Below are positions 8,939-18,025 of a stretch of 64,000 bases of DNA, piece by piece (the stretch's first letter is position 1; each line of letters opens with the position of its first letter). The translations under genes were made by a program, and so were the position numbers. This stretch comes from Tropicimonas sp. IMCC34043. Its GTDB lineage: Bacteria > Pseudomonadota > Alphaproteobacteria > Rhodobacterales > Rhodobacteraceae. Under the pieces are notes generated by a model. It had not been told where the DNA came from and made no database searches. It saw only the letters and a list, made by a program, of their open reading frames with translations. The stretch lies in assembly GCF_003390845.1 (NCBI RefSeq), contig NZ_QMEK01000005.1:224020-288019 (forward strand), written 5' to 3'.

Positions 8939-9147
8939 CACCAAGGCAGCGCACCTTGTGGCGCAAGGGATGCGCGTCCGCCGCGGCGACGGTGACGACC
9001 CCAAAGGGTTGAACGCGGCCGTCCGGTGAAAAACCTGCTGACAAATGCGGCGTTCCGCGCGTATGACGAATGGCCCTGTCGGGCCACGCAGCCCGGGATC
9101 GGGCGAGTCGCCCGGCGGGGGTGGACGCAACGGGAGGAGGCGCCAAG

Positions 9148-9834
9148 ATGCCCGACTTCGATCTGGTGATCTTCGACTGCGACGGCGTGCTGATCGACAG
9201 CGAAGTGATCTCGGCCCGGATGCTGGTGGCAGAGCTTGCCGCCTTGGGCGTTGCGGTCGATCTTCCCTATGTCGCCCGCCATTTCCTTGGTCGCAGCTAT
9301 CCGGTGGTTCTGGCCCAGATCCGCCAGGAGTTCGGCCTCGATCTGCCGCCAGAGTTCGAGGACGACTATCGCCGCCGGCTGCTTGCCGCCTTCGATGGCG
9401 AACTTCGGGCGATGCCCGGCGTGCGCGAGGCGATCGAACGCCTGAGGCGCCCCTATTGCCTCGCGACCAGTTCCAGCCCGACGCGGGTCAACCGCTCGCT
9501 CGACATCGTCGGGCTGAGCGGGTTGTTTCAGGGCCGGATCTTCACCGCCTCCGAAGTTGCGCGCGGCAAACCGGCGCCGGATCTGTTTTTGCATGTCGCC
9601 GCGCGCATGGGGGCCGCCCCGGATCGCTGCCTGGTGATCGAGGACAGTCTCAACGGGGTCCGGGCGGGTCTCGCCGCCGGCATGACCGTCTGGCAGTTCA
9701 CCGGCGGCAGCCACATGCAGGGTCTCGCGCAGGTGATGGATGCAAATGTCGAGCCTCATCGCAGGTTTGCATCTTTCGATGACTTCAGTAATCCTGTACC
9801 GACCCTCGAACGAGGCGAGGCACCCCATGAATGA
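9148..9834 (+). CDS. HAD-superfamily phosphatase (subfamily IA), polyol operon associated
   Basis: 228 residues from ATG 9148, which follows a strong GGGAGGAGG site. HAD motif I is IFDCDGVLIDSE (about residues 7-18), motif II is TSSSPTRVNRS, motif III includes the lysine of GKPAPDLF, and motif IV is VIEDSLNGV. The set matches the phosphoglycolate phosphatase / beta-phosphoglucomutase group. HAD-IA proteins accompany Smo-type polyol operons in Rhodobacterales and may dephosphorylate a sugar phosphate. It overlaps the following regulator gene by 8 bases. Confidence 0.88.
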   Translation: MPDFDLVIFDCDGVLIDSEVISARMLVAELAALGVAVDLPYVARHFLGRSYPVVLAQIRQEFGLDLPPEFEDDYRRRLLAAFDGELRAMPGVREAIERLRRPYCLATSSSPTRVNRSLDIVGLSGLFQGRIFTASEVARGKPAPDLFLHVAARMGAAPDRCLVIEDSLNGVRAGLAAGMTVWQFTGGSHMQGLAQVMDANVEPHRRFASFDDFSNPVPTLERGEAPHE

Positions 9835-10792
9835 TCCCAGCTTTCCCGAGGCCGAAATCGCCCCACTGGACGAAGCGGCCCGGGCCGGCTGGCTGTATTA
9901 TGTCGGCGGCAAGACCCAGGACCAGATTGCGCGCCAGCTCGGGATTTCGCGCCAACGCGCCCAACGGCTGGTGGCGCGTGCGGTCGCCGAGGGGCTGATC
10001 CATTTCCGGCTCGATCACCGCATTGCCCGCTGTCTGGAGCTTGAGGCAGACCTTCGCCGCCTCCGCGGGCTGCGGATCTGCCGGGTGGCGCCAAGCCTCG
10101 GGGCGGGCTCGGAGCCGGTGCGGTCGATTGCGCCTGTGGCCGCGGCCGAGATGGAGCGCATCCTCGACGTGCCCGATCCGCTTGTGGTGGCCGTCGGCAC
10201 CGGACGGGCGCTGCGCGCCGCGGTCGAACAGATCCACACCTTCAAATGTCCGCAACACCGCCTTGTTTCGCTCAACGGCAATATCTCGCCCGACGGATCG
10301 GCCTCGCATTACGACGTGCTGATGCGGCTCGCCGACCGGGTATCGGCCGACCAGTATCCGATGCCCCTGCCCGTCGTCGCATCGAGCCTCGAGGAACGCG
10401 AGCTGTTTCATTCGTTGACGCCGGTGCGGCGCAATGTGGCGCTGGCGCGGCAGGCGCTGATCACCTTCGTCGGCGTCGGCCACGCCTCGGATACCGCGCC
10501 GATGCTGCGCGACGGCTTTCTCAGTGAACCCGAGTTCCGCGAGATCCAGGCCGCCGGCGCCGTGGGCGAGATCGTCGGGTGGTTCTATGACGAGTCGGGC
10601 CAGTATCTCGATGCCGAACCGAACCGGCGGGTGGCGGGCGTTCGCGTCGAACCGCCGGGCGACAGCGACAAGCTGGTGATCGGGGTCGCCGCCGGCGTTG
10701 AAAAGATCGCGGCCCTGCGCGGCGCGATTTCCGGGCGGATTATCAACGGATTGATTACCGACGAGGATACGGCCGCCGCTTTGCTGGCCTGA
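9827..10792 (+). CDS. smoC: SorC-type regulator of the polyol operon (SmoC-like)
   Basis: 321 residues from ATG 9827, overlapping the HAD stop by 8 bases. Helix-turn-helix at about residues 25-50 (GKTQDQIARQLGISRQRAQR) then the SorC sugar-binding domain (VAVGTGRALRAAVEQI; FVGVGHASDTAPML; AGVRVEPPGDSDKLV). It precedes the smoEFGK-mtlK operon directly, as smoC does in Rhodobacter, so it is the expected regulator of sorbitol/mannitol uptake. A perfect 14-bp palindrome before smoE is a candidate binding site. Confidence 0.85.
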   Translation: MNDPSFPEAEIAPLDEAARAGWLYYVGGKTQDQIARQLGISRQRAQRLVARAVAEGLIHFRLDHRIARCLELEADLRRLRGLRICRVAPSLGAGSEPVRSIAPVAAAEMERILDVPDPLVVAVGTGRALRAAVEQIHTFKCPQHRLVSLNGNISPDGSASHYDVLMRLADRVSADQYPMPLPVVASSLEERELFHSLTPVRRNVALARQALITFVGVGHASDTAPMLRDGFLSEPEFREIQAAGAVGEIVGWFYDESGQYLDAEPNRRVAGVRVEPPGDSDKLVIGVAAGVEKIAALRGAISGRIINGLITDEDTAAALLA

Positions 10793-10829
10793 GCGTTCCG
10801 CACAAATATGTGGCGTCGCAAGAATATCC

Positions 10830-10884
10830 TTGACAAAAGTCTGTCCGAGGGTGAGCATCGGCCCATGTCATGAGCATATGCTCA
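10830..10884 (+). promoter_or_regulatory. smoE promoter region with perfect palindromic operator
   Basis: A consensus -35 TTGACA lies at 10830-10835; the -10 is poor (around 10853). TGAGCATATGCTCA at 10871-10884 is a perfect 14-bp palindrome, 20 bases before the smoE start. Its half-site TGAGCAT also occurs at 10852-10858, 19 bases upstream in the same direction. The arrangement suggests an operator for the adjacent SorC-type regulator. Confidence 0.55.
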
Positions 10885-10904
10885 GGCTTCTTGGGAGGAA
10901 GACC

Positions 10905-12224
10905 ATGAAATTGACAAACGCACAGGCGCTGCTCGGCGCATGTGCGGTGGCGGCGTTGTCCACGGCTGCCACTGCCGAAACCATCACCATCGCGACAGTG
11001 AACAACGGCGACATGATCCGGATGCAGGGTCTGGCCGACGACTTCAAGGCCAAGAACCCGGATATCGATCTGGAGTGGGTGACGCTTGAAGAAAACATTC
11101 TCCGCCAACGCGTTACCACCGACATCGCCACCAAGGGCGGCCAGTACGACGTCATGACGATTGGCAACTACGAAGTGCCGATCTGGGGCAAGCAGGGCTG
11201 GCTGATGCCGCTCGACGACATGCCCGAAGGCTATGACGTGGGCGATCTGCTGCCCGCGATCGCCGGCGGCCTCTCGGTCGATGGCAAGCTTTATGCCGCG
11301 CCGTTCTATGGCGAATCCGCCATGGTGATGTACCGCACCGACCTGGCCGAAAAGGCCGGCGTGACGATCCCCGACAAGCCGAACTGGGATCAGATCAAGG
11401 AAGCCGCCGCGGCGATGACCGACAAGGACAACGGCATCTACGGCATCTGCCTGCGCGGCAAGGCCGGCTGGGGCGAGAACATGGCGTTCATCACCTCGAT
11501 GGCCAACTCCGAAGGCGCGCGCTGGTTCGACATGGACTGGAATCCCCAGTTCGACAGCCCGGAATGGAAGGCGACGCTCGACGGCTACCTCGACATGATG
11601 ACCAACTATGGTCCTCCGGGTTCCTCGTCGAACGGCTTCAACGAGAACCTCGCGCTGTTCCAGCAGGGCAAGTGCGGAATGTGGATCGACGCGACCGTCG
11701 CCGCCTCCTTCGTGACCGACCCCGAGGATTCGACCGTGGCCGACAAGGTCGGCTATGCCCAGTTCCCGAACAAGGCGGGCATGGAAGGCACCGGCCATTG
11801 GCTGTGGTCGTGGAACCTGGCCGTTCCGGCCGGCAGTACCAAGGAAGACGCCGCGAAGAAGTTCATCGCCTGGGCGACCTCCAAGGACTACACCAACCTC
11901 GTCGCGGCGCAGGACGGCTGGCGCGCGGCCCCTCCGGGCACCCGTACGTCGCTGTATGAAAACGCCGATTATCAGGCAGCCGCCCCCTTTGCGGCAATGA
12001 CCCTGGCGGCGATCAATGGCGTCGACACAGCGCATCCGACGGTTCAGGAAGTGCCCTACACCGGCTCGCAATTCGTCGCGATCCCGGAATTCCAGGGTAT
12101 CGGCACGGCTGTTGGCCAGCAGTTCTCGGCAGCCCTCGCGGGTCAGGCCACGGCCGACCAGGCGCTGCAGAGCGCGCAGGCGCTGACGACGCGCGAGATG
12201 AAGAAAGCCGGCTACATCAAGTGA
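10905..12224 (+). CDS. smoE: sorbitol/mannitol ABC transporter substrate-binding protein
   Basis: 439 residues from ATG 10905, selected for the GGGAGGAAG site before it and the signal peptide (MKLTNAQALLGACAVAALST, cleavage near ATA-E). The protein belongs to the family 1 extracellular solute-binding proteins (DFKAKNPDIDLEWVTLEENI, GQYDVMTIGNYEVPIWGKQG), with a length matching SmoE/MtlE. It is the first gene of a run with two permeases, an ATPase and a mannitol dehydrogenase, which supports polyol specificity. A hairpin follows its stop. Confidence 0.9.
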   Translation: MKLTNAQALLGACAVAALSTAATAETITIATVNNGDMIRMQGLADDFKAKNPDIDLEWVTLEENILRQRVTTDIATKGGQYDVMTIGNYEVPIWGKQGWLMPLDDMPEGYDVGDLLPAIAGGLSVDGKLYAAPFYGESAMVMYRTDLAEKAGVTIPDKPNWDQIKEAAAAMTDKDNGIYGICLRGKAGWGENMAFITSMANSEGARWFDMDWNPQFDSPEWKATLDGYLDMMTNYGPPGSSSNGFNENLALFQQGKCGMWIDATVAASFVTDPEDSTVADKVGYAQFPNKAGMEGTGHWLWSWNLAVPAGSTKEDAAKKFIAWATSKDYTNLVAAQDGWRAAPPGTRTSLYENADYQAAAPFAAMTLAAINGVDTAHPTVQEVPYTGSQFVAIPEFQGIGTAVGQQFSAALAGQATADQALQSAQALTTREMKKAGYIK

Positions 12225-12264
12225 GCTAGGCCTCACGCGATCCGACCTGCTTTCTTCCCTCCCC

Positions 12265-12290
12265 GGGCCGACGCGTTCTTGCGTCGGCCC
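12265..12290 (+). terminator. intercistronic hairpin between smoE and smoF
   Basis: Perfect 10-bp inverted repeat (GGGCCGACGC / GCGTCGGCCC) with a 6-base loop, 40 bases after the smoE stop. No U-tract. Probably a partial terminator or RNA-stabilising element that raises binding-protein output over the permeases. Confidence 0.65.
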
Positions 12291-12324
12291 GCCCTGCCTG
12301 CCACCCCTTGTCGAGGAGCCGGCC

Positions 12325-13197
12325 ATGGCCACCCAACATTCCCGTGCCGCTGCGCGCGCGATGCTCTCACCCTCGGTGCTTCTGCTGCTTGCCTGGATGA
12401 TCATCCCGCTGTCGATGACGCTCTACTTCTCGTTCCTGCGCTTCAACCTGCTGATGCCCGGGATGGAAGAATGGGCCGGTTTCGACAATTACCGATATTT
12501 TCTGACCGACCCCGCCTTCTGGTACGCCATGCGCAACACGCTGGTTCTGGTTGGTGGCGTGCTGGTGATCACCATTGTCGGCGGCACCCTTCTTGGGCTG
12601 CTGCTCGACCAGGATTTCTTTGGCCAGGGCATTGTCCGGGTGCTGGTGATCGCACCGTTCTTCGTCATGCCCACCGTCTCGGCGCTGGTCTGGAAGAACA
12701 TGTTCATGAACCCGGTCAACGGGTTGTTTGCCCATTTCGCCCAGGCGCTGGGGCTGCAACCTTTCGACTTTCTGGCCCAGGCGCCGCTGCTTTCGATCAT
12801 CGTGATCGTGGCGTGGCAATGGTTGCCCTTCGCCACGCTGATCCTGCTGACCGCGCTGCAGTCGCTTGACAGCGAACAGCTTGAGGCCGCCGAGATGGAC
12901 GGGGCAAGCCCGCTCAGCCGCTTCATCTATATCGTGGTGCCGCACCTGTCGCGCGCCATAACCGTGGTGATCCTGATCCAGACAATCTTCCTGCTGTCGG
13001 TCTTTGCCGAGATCCTGGTCACGACCAACGGCGGTCCGGGCTATGCCTCGACCAACCTGACCTACCTCGTCTACGTCCAGTCGCTGCTGCAGTTCGACGT
13101 TGGCGGCGGATCGGCCGGGGGCGTCGTCGCCATCATCCTCGCCAATATCGTTGCGATCTTCCTGATGCGGATGATCGGCAAGAATCTGGAGTCCTGA
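12325..13197 (+). CDS. smoF: polyol ABC transporter permease, MalF-like
   Basis: 290 residues, six predicted membrane segments. The EAA loop appears as EQLEAAEMDGASPLSRFIY near residue 190, the contact site for the SmoK ATPase. Type I sugar permease of the MalF/UgpA class, short form without the large periplasmic loop. A strong GGAG (GAGGAGCCGGCC) precedes ATG 12325. It pairs with the permease encoded one base after its stop. Confidence 0.9.
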   Translation: MATQHSRAAARAMLSPSVLLLLAWMIIPLSMTLYFSFLRFNLLMPGMEEWAGFDNYRYFLTDPAFWYAMRNTLVLVGGVLVITIVGGTLLGLLLDQDFFGQGIVRVLVIAPFFVMPTVSALVWKNMFMNPVNGLFAHFAQALGLQPFDFLAQAPLLSIIVIVAWQWLPFATLILLTALQSLDSEQLEAAEMDGASPLSRFIYIVVPHLSRAITVVILIQTIFLLSVFAEILVTTNGGPGYASTNLTYLVYVQSLLQFDVGGGSAGGVVAIILANIVAIFLMRMIGKNLES

Positions 13198-13198
13198 C

Positions 13199-14029
13199 AT
13201 GGCACGCAAGGTAACATCCCGCCGCATGGCGATCGTCACCGTCGTGGCTTGGGCGGTGGGTTTCGCGATCTTCTTCCCGATCCTGTGGACGATCATCACG
13301 AGCTTCAAGACCGAGGCGGAAGCCATTGCTTCTCCGCCGAAATTCCTGAACTTCCACTGGACGCTCGAGAATTATATCACGGTGAACGAGCGGTCGAACT
13401 ACTTCCGCCACTTCATGAACTCGGTGGTGATATCGGTCGGCTCGACGCTGCTTGCCCTGCTGATTGCGGTGCCGGCGGCCTGGTCCATGGCCTTCGTGCC
13501 CTCCAAGCGCACCAAGGACATCCTGATGTGGATGCTCTCGACCAAGATGCTGCCGCCCGTCGGCGTCCTGATCCCGATCTACCTGATGTTCCGCAACCTC
13601 GGGCTTCTGGATACCCGCACCGGTCTGGTGATCGTGCTGACGCTGATCAACCTGCCGATCGTGATCTGGATGCTCTATACCTACTTCAAGGAGATCCCTG
13701 TCGATATCCTTGAAGCCGCACGGATGGACGGTGCGTCTCTGAAGTCCGAGATCATCTATGTCCTGACCCCGATGGCGGTGCCGGGCATTGCCTCGACACT
13801 GCTGCTGAACGTCATCCTCGCCTGGAACGAGGCTTTCTGGACGCTCAACCTGACGGCGGCCAAGGCCGCCCCGCTCACTGCCTTCATCGCCAGTTACTCC
13901 AGCCCCGAAGGGCTGTTCTATGCCAAGCTGTCGGCGGCCTCGACCATGGCCATTGCGCCGATCCTGATCATGGGCTGGTTCAGCCAGAAACAACTCGTCC
14001 GCGGCCTGACGTTCGGCGCCGTGAAATAG
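13199..14029 (+). CDS. smoG: polyol ABC transporter permease, MalG-like
   Basis: 276 residues with six membrane segments and the EAA loop DILEAARMDGASLKSEIIY near residue 170. MalG/UgpE-class permease, partner of SmoF. The start lies one base after the smoF stop, indicating coupled translation. Followed 12 bases later by the smoK ATPase gene. Confidence 0.9.
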   Translation: MARKVTSRRMAIVTVVAWAVGFAIFFPILWTIITSFKTEAEAIASPPKFLNFHWTLENYITVNERSNYFRHFMNSVVISVGSTLLALLIAVPAAWSMAFVPSKRTKDILMWMLSTKMLPPVGVLIPIYLMFRNLGLLDTRTGLVIVLTLINLPIVIWMLYTYFKEIPVDILEAARMDGASLKSEIIYVLTPMAVPGIASTLLLNVILAWNEAFWTLNLTAAKAAPLTAFIASYSSPEGLFYAKLSAASTMAIAPILIMGWFSQKQLVRGLTFGAVK

Positions 14030-14041
14030 GGGGGGAGACCT

Positions 14042-15046
14042 ATGGGACAAATCACACTCAACAAGGTTCGCAAGGCATTCGGCGACGTGGAAGTCATTCC
14101 GCCGCTCGACCTGCGGATCGAAGACGGAGAGTTCGTGGTCTTCGTCGGGCCTTCGGGCTGCGGGAAATCCACGCTTTTGCGGCTGATCGCGGGGCTCGAG
14201 GATGTCTCGAGCGGCGCGATCGTGATCGATGGCAAGGACGCCACCGACGTGCCGCCCGCCAAGCGCGGGCTTGCCATGGTGTTCCAGTCCTATGCGCTTT
14301 ATCCGCATATGTCGGTGCGCAAGAACATCGCCTTCCCGCTCAAGATGGCGGGGCTCAGCAAGTCCGAGATCGACAAGCGGGTCGACAATGCCGCGCGGGT
14401 TCTGAACCTTGCGGCCTATATCGAACGTAAGCCGGGCCAGCTTTCGGGCGGTCAGCGTCAGCGGGTGGCGATCGGGCGTGCCATCGTGCGCGAACCTTCG
14501 GCCTTCCTGTTCGATGAACCGCTGTCGAACCTCGATGCGGCGCTGCGGGTGAACATGCGGCTCGAAATCTCCGAACTGCACAACACGCTCGCCACCACGA
14601 TGGTCTATGTCACGCACGATCAGGTCGAGGCGATGACCATGGCCGACAAGATCGTGGTGCTGCAGGCCGGCCGGATCGAACAGGTGGGATCGCCGCTGGA
14701 TCTGTACCGGACCCCGTCGAACAAGTTCGTCGCAGGCTTCATCGGCAGCCCCAGGATGAACTTCATCGAAGGACCGGAAGCTGCAAAGTACAATGCCCAT
14801 ACCATCGGCATCCGCCCCGAACACCTCGATGTTTCCAACACCGAGGGTGCCTGGAAGGGGGTTGTGGGGGTCTCGGAACATCTGGGTTCCGACACTTTCG
14901 CCCATGTGCTCGACACGGGTCTTTCCGAGGGCATGACCGTCCGTGCCAGCGGCGAGGTTGCGCTCAACCACGGCGATACGGTCTTCATGACGCCGCAGCC
15001 CGACAAGATCCATCGCTTCGACGAGCAGGGTCTGAGGCTGTCATGA
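14042..15046 (+). CDS. smoK: polyol ABC transporter ATP-binding protein
   Basis: 334 residues. Walker [10 protein letters not shown] near residues 38-46, signature [14 protein letters not shown] near 135, Walker [12 protein letters not shown], and a C-terminal MalK-like TOBE region (GIRPEHLDV). Matches SmoK/UgpC/MalK ATPases that energise carbohydrate uptake. A GGGGGAG site precedes the start. The C-terminal regulatory region is slightly short against MalK (about 370 residues). Its stop overlaps a possible 31-codon frame. Confidence 0.93.
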   Translation: MGQITLNKVRKAFGDVEVIPPLDLRIEDGEFVVFVGPSGCGKSTLLRLIAGLEDVSSGAIVIDGKDATDVPPAKRGLAMVFQSYALYPHMSVRKNIAFPLKMAGLSKSEIDKRVDNAARVLNLAAYIERKPGQLSGGQRQRVAIGRAIVREPSAFLFDEPLSNLDAALRVNMRLEISELHNTLATTMVYVTHDQVEAMTMADKIVVLQAGRIEQVGSPLDLYRTPSNKFVAGFIGSPRMNFIEGPEAAKYNAHTIGIRPEHLDVSNTEGAWKGVVGVSEHLGSDTFAHVLDTGLSEGMTVRASGEVALNHGDTVFMTPQPDKIHRFDEQGLRLS

Positions 15047-15138
15047 CAGGGGCCGAAGGCTCACCCGCGGCGCAGATCCGCGCCGCAGCCTTCGCCGCCC
15101 ATTTCTGCAAGGTCGACGGCGGCCAGCGAATACGCTGA
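15043..15138 (+). CDS. possible 31-residue frame coupled to smoK, perhaps a smoS remnant
   Basis: ATG at 15043 overlaps the smoK stop (ATGA) and opens a 31-codon frame ending [11 protein letters not shown]. Rhodobacter-type operons carry smoS, a short-chain sorbitol dehydrogenase, at this place, and such enzymes end with a VDGG motif. The frame could be a deletion scar of smoS with only start and tail left. The resemblance is a few residues, so it could equally be chance. Confidence 0.2.
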   Translation: MTGAEGSPAAQIRAAAFAAHFCKVDGGQRIR

Positions 15139-15149
15139 GCCGCCGCCAT

Positions 15150-15172
15150 CGGGGCGCGGCAAGCGCGCCCCG
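15150..15172 (+). terminator. hairpin between smoK and mtlK
   Basis: Perfect 9-bp inverted repeat CGGGGCGCG / CGCGCCCCG with a 5-base loop, 51 bases before the mtlK start. No U-tract. Likely an attenuating or stabilising stem inside the operon transcript. Confidence 0.55.
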
Positions 15173-15223
15173 GACGACACCCAGGGCGGCATCATCGACC
15201 GTCCGATCCGAACGGAGGCCAAG

Positions 15224-16711
15224 ATGACCACGACACTTTCCCGACTTTCCCGCGCCACACTGGGCGCGCTTCCCGCCGGGGTCGCAGCGCCCGGCTATGA
15301 CATCGATGCGGTGACGCCCGGCATCCTTCACGTGGGGCTCGGCAATTTTCACCGGGCGCATCAGGCGGTCTATCTCGACGATCTGTTCGCCAAGGGGCTC
15401 TCGCACGACTGGGGCATTCTCGGCGCCGGGGTCATGGACTATGACGCCGAACAGCGTAAGGCGCTGATGGCGCAGGACTGCCTTTACACCGTGGTCGAAC
15501 AGGATGGCGCGGGCGACGCGGCGCGCGTGATCGGGGCCATGCGGGGCTTCCTGCCGGTCGAGCCGGGCTGTGCCGCGATCCTTGCGGCGATGGCCGACAC
15601 GACGATCCGCATCGTGTCGATGACGGTGACAGAGGGCGGCTATTTCATCGATCCCGCAACCGGGGTGTTCGACCCGAGCCAGGCCGCGATCCGCCACGAC
15701 ATTGCCAACCCCGACAGGCCGAAAACGATCTTCGGCGCCATCGTGGCGGGCCTCAAGGCGCGCCGCGCCGCCGGCGAGGTGCCCTTCACGGTCATGTCCT
15801 GCGACAACGTTCCCCACAATGGCCGCGTCGCCCGCGACGTGGTGGTGGGGATCGCCGAGGGTCAGGACACGGCGCTTGCCGCCTGGATCAAGGACACTGT
15901 CGCCTTCCCCAATGGCATGGTCGACCGGATCACGCCCGCGACGACCGAAGCGCGGCGCAAGTACCTGCGCGACACCTTCGGGGTCGAGGATGCCCGGCCG
16001 GTGTTCTGCGAGCCGTTCCGGCAATGGGTGCTGGAGGACAAGTTCACCGCCGGCCGGCCGAAGCTGGAAGACGTGGGCGTGCAGTTCGTGCCGGACGTGA
16101 CGCCCTATGAGAACATGAAGATCCGGATCCTGAACGGCGGCCATGCCTGCATCGCCTATGCGGGCCATCTGATGGGCTGCCACTATGCCCACAACGCGAT
16201 GGAGCATCCGCTGGTCTCGGCCTTCCTCGAAAAGGTTGAACGGGACGAGATCATTCCGGTGGTGGCGCCGGTGCCCGACACCTCGCTTGAAGACTACTTC
16301 ACCCTGATCCGGCAGCGGTTCTCGAACCCCAGGATCGAGGACGAGATCCGCAGGCTCTGCCTTGACGGCTCGAACCGGCAGCCGAAGTTCATCGTGCCCT
16401 CGGCACGCGACAATCTGGCGAAGGGCCGCGCGGTGCCCGGCCTCGCGCTCGAAAGCGCGCTGTGGTGCCGGTACTGCTATGGCGAGGACGAACAGGGCGT
16501 CGTGATCGAACCGAACGATCCCGATTGGGACCGGTTGACCAGGCAGGCGCGGGCGGCGCGGGACAATCCCGCCGCCTGGCTTGAGATGGGCGACATCTAT
16601 GGCGACGTCGCCAAGGCCGAGGCGTTCCGCGCCGATTTCATCGGCTGGCTGAACCGGCTTTGGGCCGAGGGTACCGAGACGGTCGTGCGCGACTATCTGG
16701 GGAAGGCCTGA
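15224..16711 (+). CDS. mtlK: mannitol 2-dehydrogenase (polyol-specific long-chain family)
   Basis: 495 residues, the length of MtlK-type enzymes. N-terminal Rossmann region LHVGLGNFHRAHQAVYLDD (about residues 38-56), then the catalytic pattern K-x4-N-x2-H in KIRILNGGHACIAY near residue 303, the signature of NAD-dependent mannitol/fructuronate reductases. It oxidises D-mannitol to fructose (and often D-arabitol to xylulose) in the cytoplasm after uptake by SmoEFGK. Last gene of the operon, with a strong terminator behind it. A fructokinase (mtlZ) is not adjacent. Confidence 0.93.
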   Translation: MTTTLSRLSRATLGALPAGVAAPGYDIDAVTPGILHVGLGNFHRAHQAVYLDDLFAKGLSHDWGILGAGVMDYDAEQRKALMAQDCLYTVVEQDGAGDAARVIGAMRGFLPVEPGCAAILAAMADTTIRIVSMTVTEGGYFIDPATGVFDPSQAAIRHDIANPDRPKTIFGAIVAGLKARRAAGEVPFTVMSCDNVPHNGRVARDVVVGIAEGQDTALAAWIKDTVAFPNGMVDRITPATTEARRKYLRDTFGVEDARPVFCEPFRQWVLEDKFTAGRPKLEDVGVQFVPDVTPYENMKIRILNGGHACIAYAGHLMGCHYAHNAMEHPLVSAFLEKVERDEIIPVVAPVPDTSLEDYFTLIRQRFSNPRIEDEIRRLCLDGSNRQPKFIVPSARDNLAKGRAVPGLALESALWCRYCYGEDEQGVVIEPNDPDWDRLTRQARAARDNPAAWLEMGDIYGDVAKAEAFRADFIGWLNRLWAEGTETVVRDYLGKA

Positions 16712-16717
16712 AGCCGC

Positions 16718-16756
16718 CCTGCCCCGGCCGTTTCGGGGGTGGCCGGCCGGGGCAGG
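16718..16756 (+). terminator. terminator of the smo-mtlK operon
   Basis: Perfect 13-bp inverted repeat, CCTGCCCCGGCCG (16718-16730) with CGGCCGGGGCAGG (16744-16756), starting 7 bases after the mtlK stop and followed by TATTTGG. It separates this operon from the convergent PLP-enzyme gene and could serve both strands. Confidence 0.75.
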
Positions 16757-16812
16757 TATTTGGACCAAGAAGAAGACGCCGGGGGTTCGGCCCCGGCGAT
16801 GGTCCGTGGTGG

Positions 16813-18009
16813 TCAGTCGGGCCAGGCGAGCCAGCCTGCGGCGCTGCGGCGCGGGGTGTCCATGGCATAGTCCGGGCGCGGGGCGGCCATCAGGGAGATC
16901 AGCGCCTCGGCCACCACCTCGGCCTCGCCCGGGTGCAGGTTGCAGGGATCGAGGAAGAAATGGCCAAGCTCGGCCTCGTGGTTGCGCACGATCACCGGCG
17001 GTTCGGCTGCGGCAAGCGCGCGGGCAAACCCGGTGGCGGTGAAGCCGCTTTCGGGCAGGACCCGCACCTCGACCCGGTCGAGCGGGTTTGCGGTCGGGTC
17101 GGGCACGATCCTCGCCTGCAGGCCGGGCATCCCGGCAAGTGTGCTCATCCACAGATCGAGCGCGGATTGTTCGCGGGCGCGGATCCCTGTGTGATCGCGC
17201 CGTTCCCAGGCGTCGAGGGCTGCCATCACGCCGGCGATGCTTTCCTTGCCGACCTTCATGCCGCGGCCGATGCCGTGGTTCTGGATATAGGCCGCGCGCA
17301 CCAGATCCTTGCGGCCCGCAACAAGCCCCGAGGTCGGCCCGGACAGGAACTTGTGGCCCGAATAGACCACGAGGTCCGCGCCTTGCGCGAGGAACACCCG
17401 GAGGTCGTATTCCGACGCCGCATCGACGATGACCGGGATGCCCCTGGGCTTGCAGATCGCGACGACCTCGGGCAGCGACAGCATCCCGTATTGCGCCGAA
17501 TGGTGGGTGACGACGTGCAGCACCGCCGCCGTCCGGTCGGTGATCGCGTTCGCGATGTTGAAGGGCATGGTCGAGCTGACGGTGCCGGCCAGCACCACCT
17601 TGCCGCCGGCGAGCCGCACCGACTGGTCGATCGGCGCGCCATAGTTCACCGAATGGCCGAGTTGCAGGATCACCTCGTTCGGGCGCCCGCCGGTGTCGTC
17701 GGGCAGCCGTTCGACGGCGAGCAGGTCGTCGCCGGTGATCGTACCCGCGACCGCCATGCTGATGCCGGCGGCGCAGCAGGCGGTGACAAAGCCCGCCTCG
17801 CCGCCCGTCAGGCGGGAAATCGTCGCGCTGGCGCGGCGCTGCAGGTCGTCCATCTCGATCCATTCGGGCGCGATCTCGGCCATCGCCGCGATGGCTTCGG
17901 GGCCGATGATCGAGGCGCCGAGAAAGGTCATGGTTCCCGAGACATTGACCACCTTGCGAAGGCCGAGGCGGCTGCGGATGTCGGAGTTGGTGAGGGTCGG
18001 CGGGGTCAT
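16813..18009 (-). CDS. SelA-like PLP-dependent enzyme (DgaE/selenocysteine-synthase-like fold)
   Basis: 398 residues from ATG 18009; the upstream ATG gives a spurious extension overlapping the ATPase gene. Fold type I PLP enzyme: the predicted Schiff-base lysine is K220 in [15 protein letters not shown] and the pyridine-nitrogen aspartate is D196 in PVIVDAASE. This is the SelA-like group that includes D-glucosaminate-6-phosphate ammonia-lyase (DgaE). It is probably not a true SelA, since no selB or tRNA-Sec is nearby. The adjacent amino acid ABC transporter and RidA suggest a lyase acting on an imported amino acid. Confidence 0.8.
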   Translation of the reverse strand: MTPPTLTNSDIRSRLGLRKVVNVSGTMTFLGASIIGPEAIAAMAEIAPEWIEMDDLQRRASATISRLTGGEAGFVTACCAAGISMAVAGTITGDDLLAVERLPDDTGGRPNEVILQLGHSVNYGAPIDQSVRLAGGKVVLAGTVSSTMPFNIANAITDRTAAVLHVVTHHSAQYGMLSLPEVVAICKPRGIPVIVDAASEYDLRVFLAQGADLVVYSGHKFLSGPTSGLVAGRKDLVRAAYIQNHGIGRGMKVGKESIAGVMAALDAWERRDHTGIRAREQSALDLWMSTLAGMPGLQARIVPDPTANPLDRVEVRVLPESGFTATGFARALAAAEPPVIVRNHEAELGHFFLDPCNLHPGEAEVVAEALISLMAAPRPDYAMDTPRRSAAGWLAWPD

Positions 18010-18025
18010 GTCAGCTCCAGAGAGG

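Noticed and set aside
7798..9828. 676-codon minus-strand frame
   Set aside because: Antisense to the MFS and HAD genes, low-complexity composition (R, H, Q, D) and no family motif.
13133..17863. Very long minus-strand frames of 626 and 940 codons
   Set aside because: They run opposite smoG, smoK and mtlK, whose protein motifs are unmistakable. The antisense products have no domain.
16813..18009. Selenocysteine synthase (selA) proper
   Set aside because: The fold fits, but there is no selB, tRNA-Sec or selD, and the gene sits in an amino acid transport operon, so a catabolic relative is more likely.
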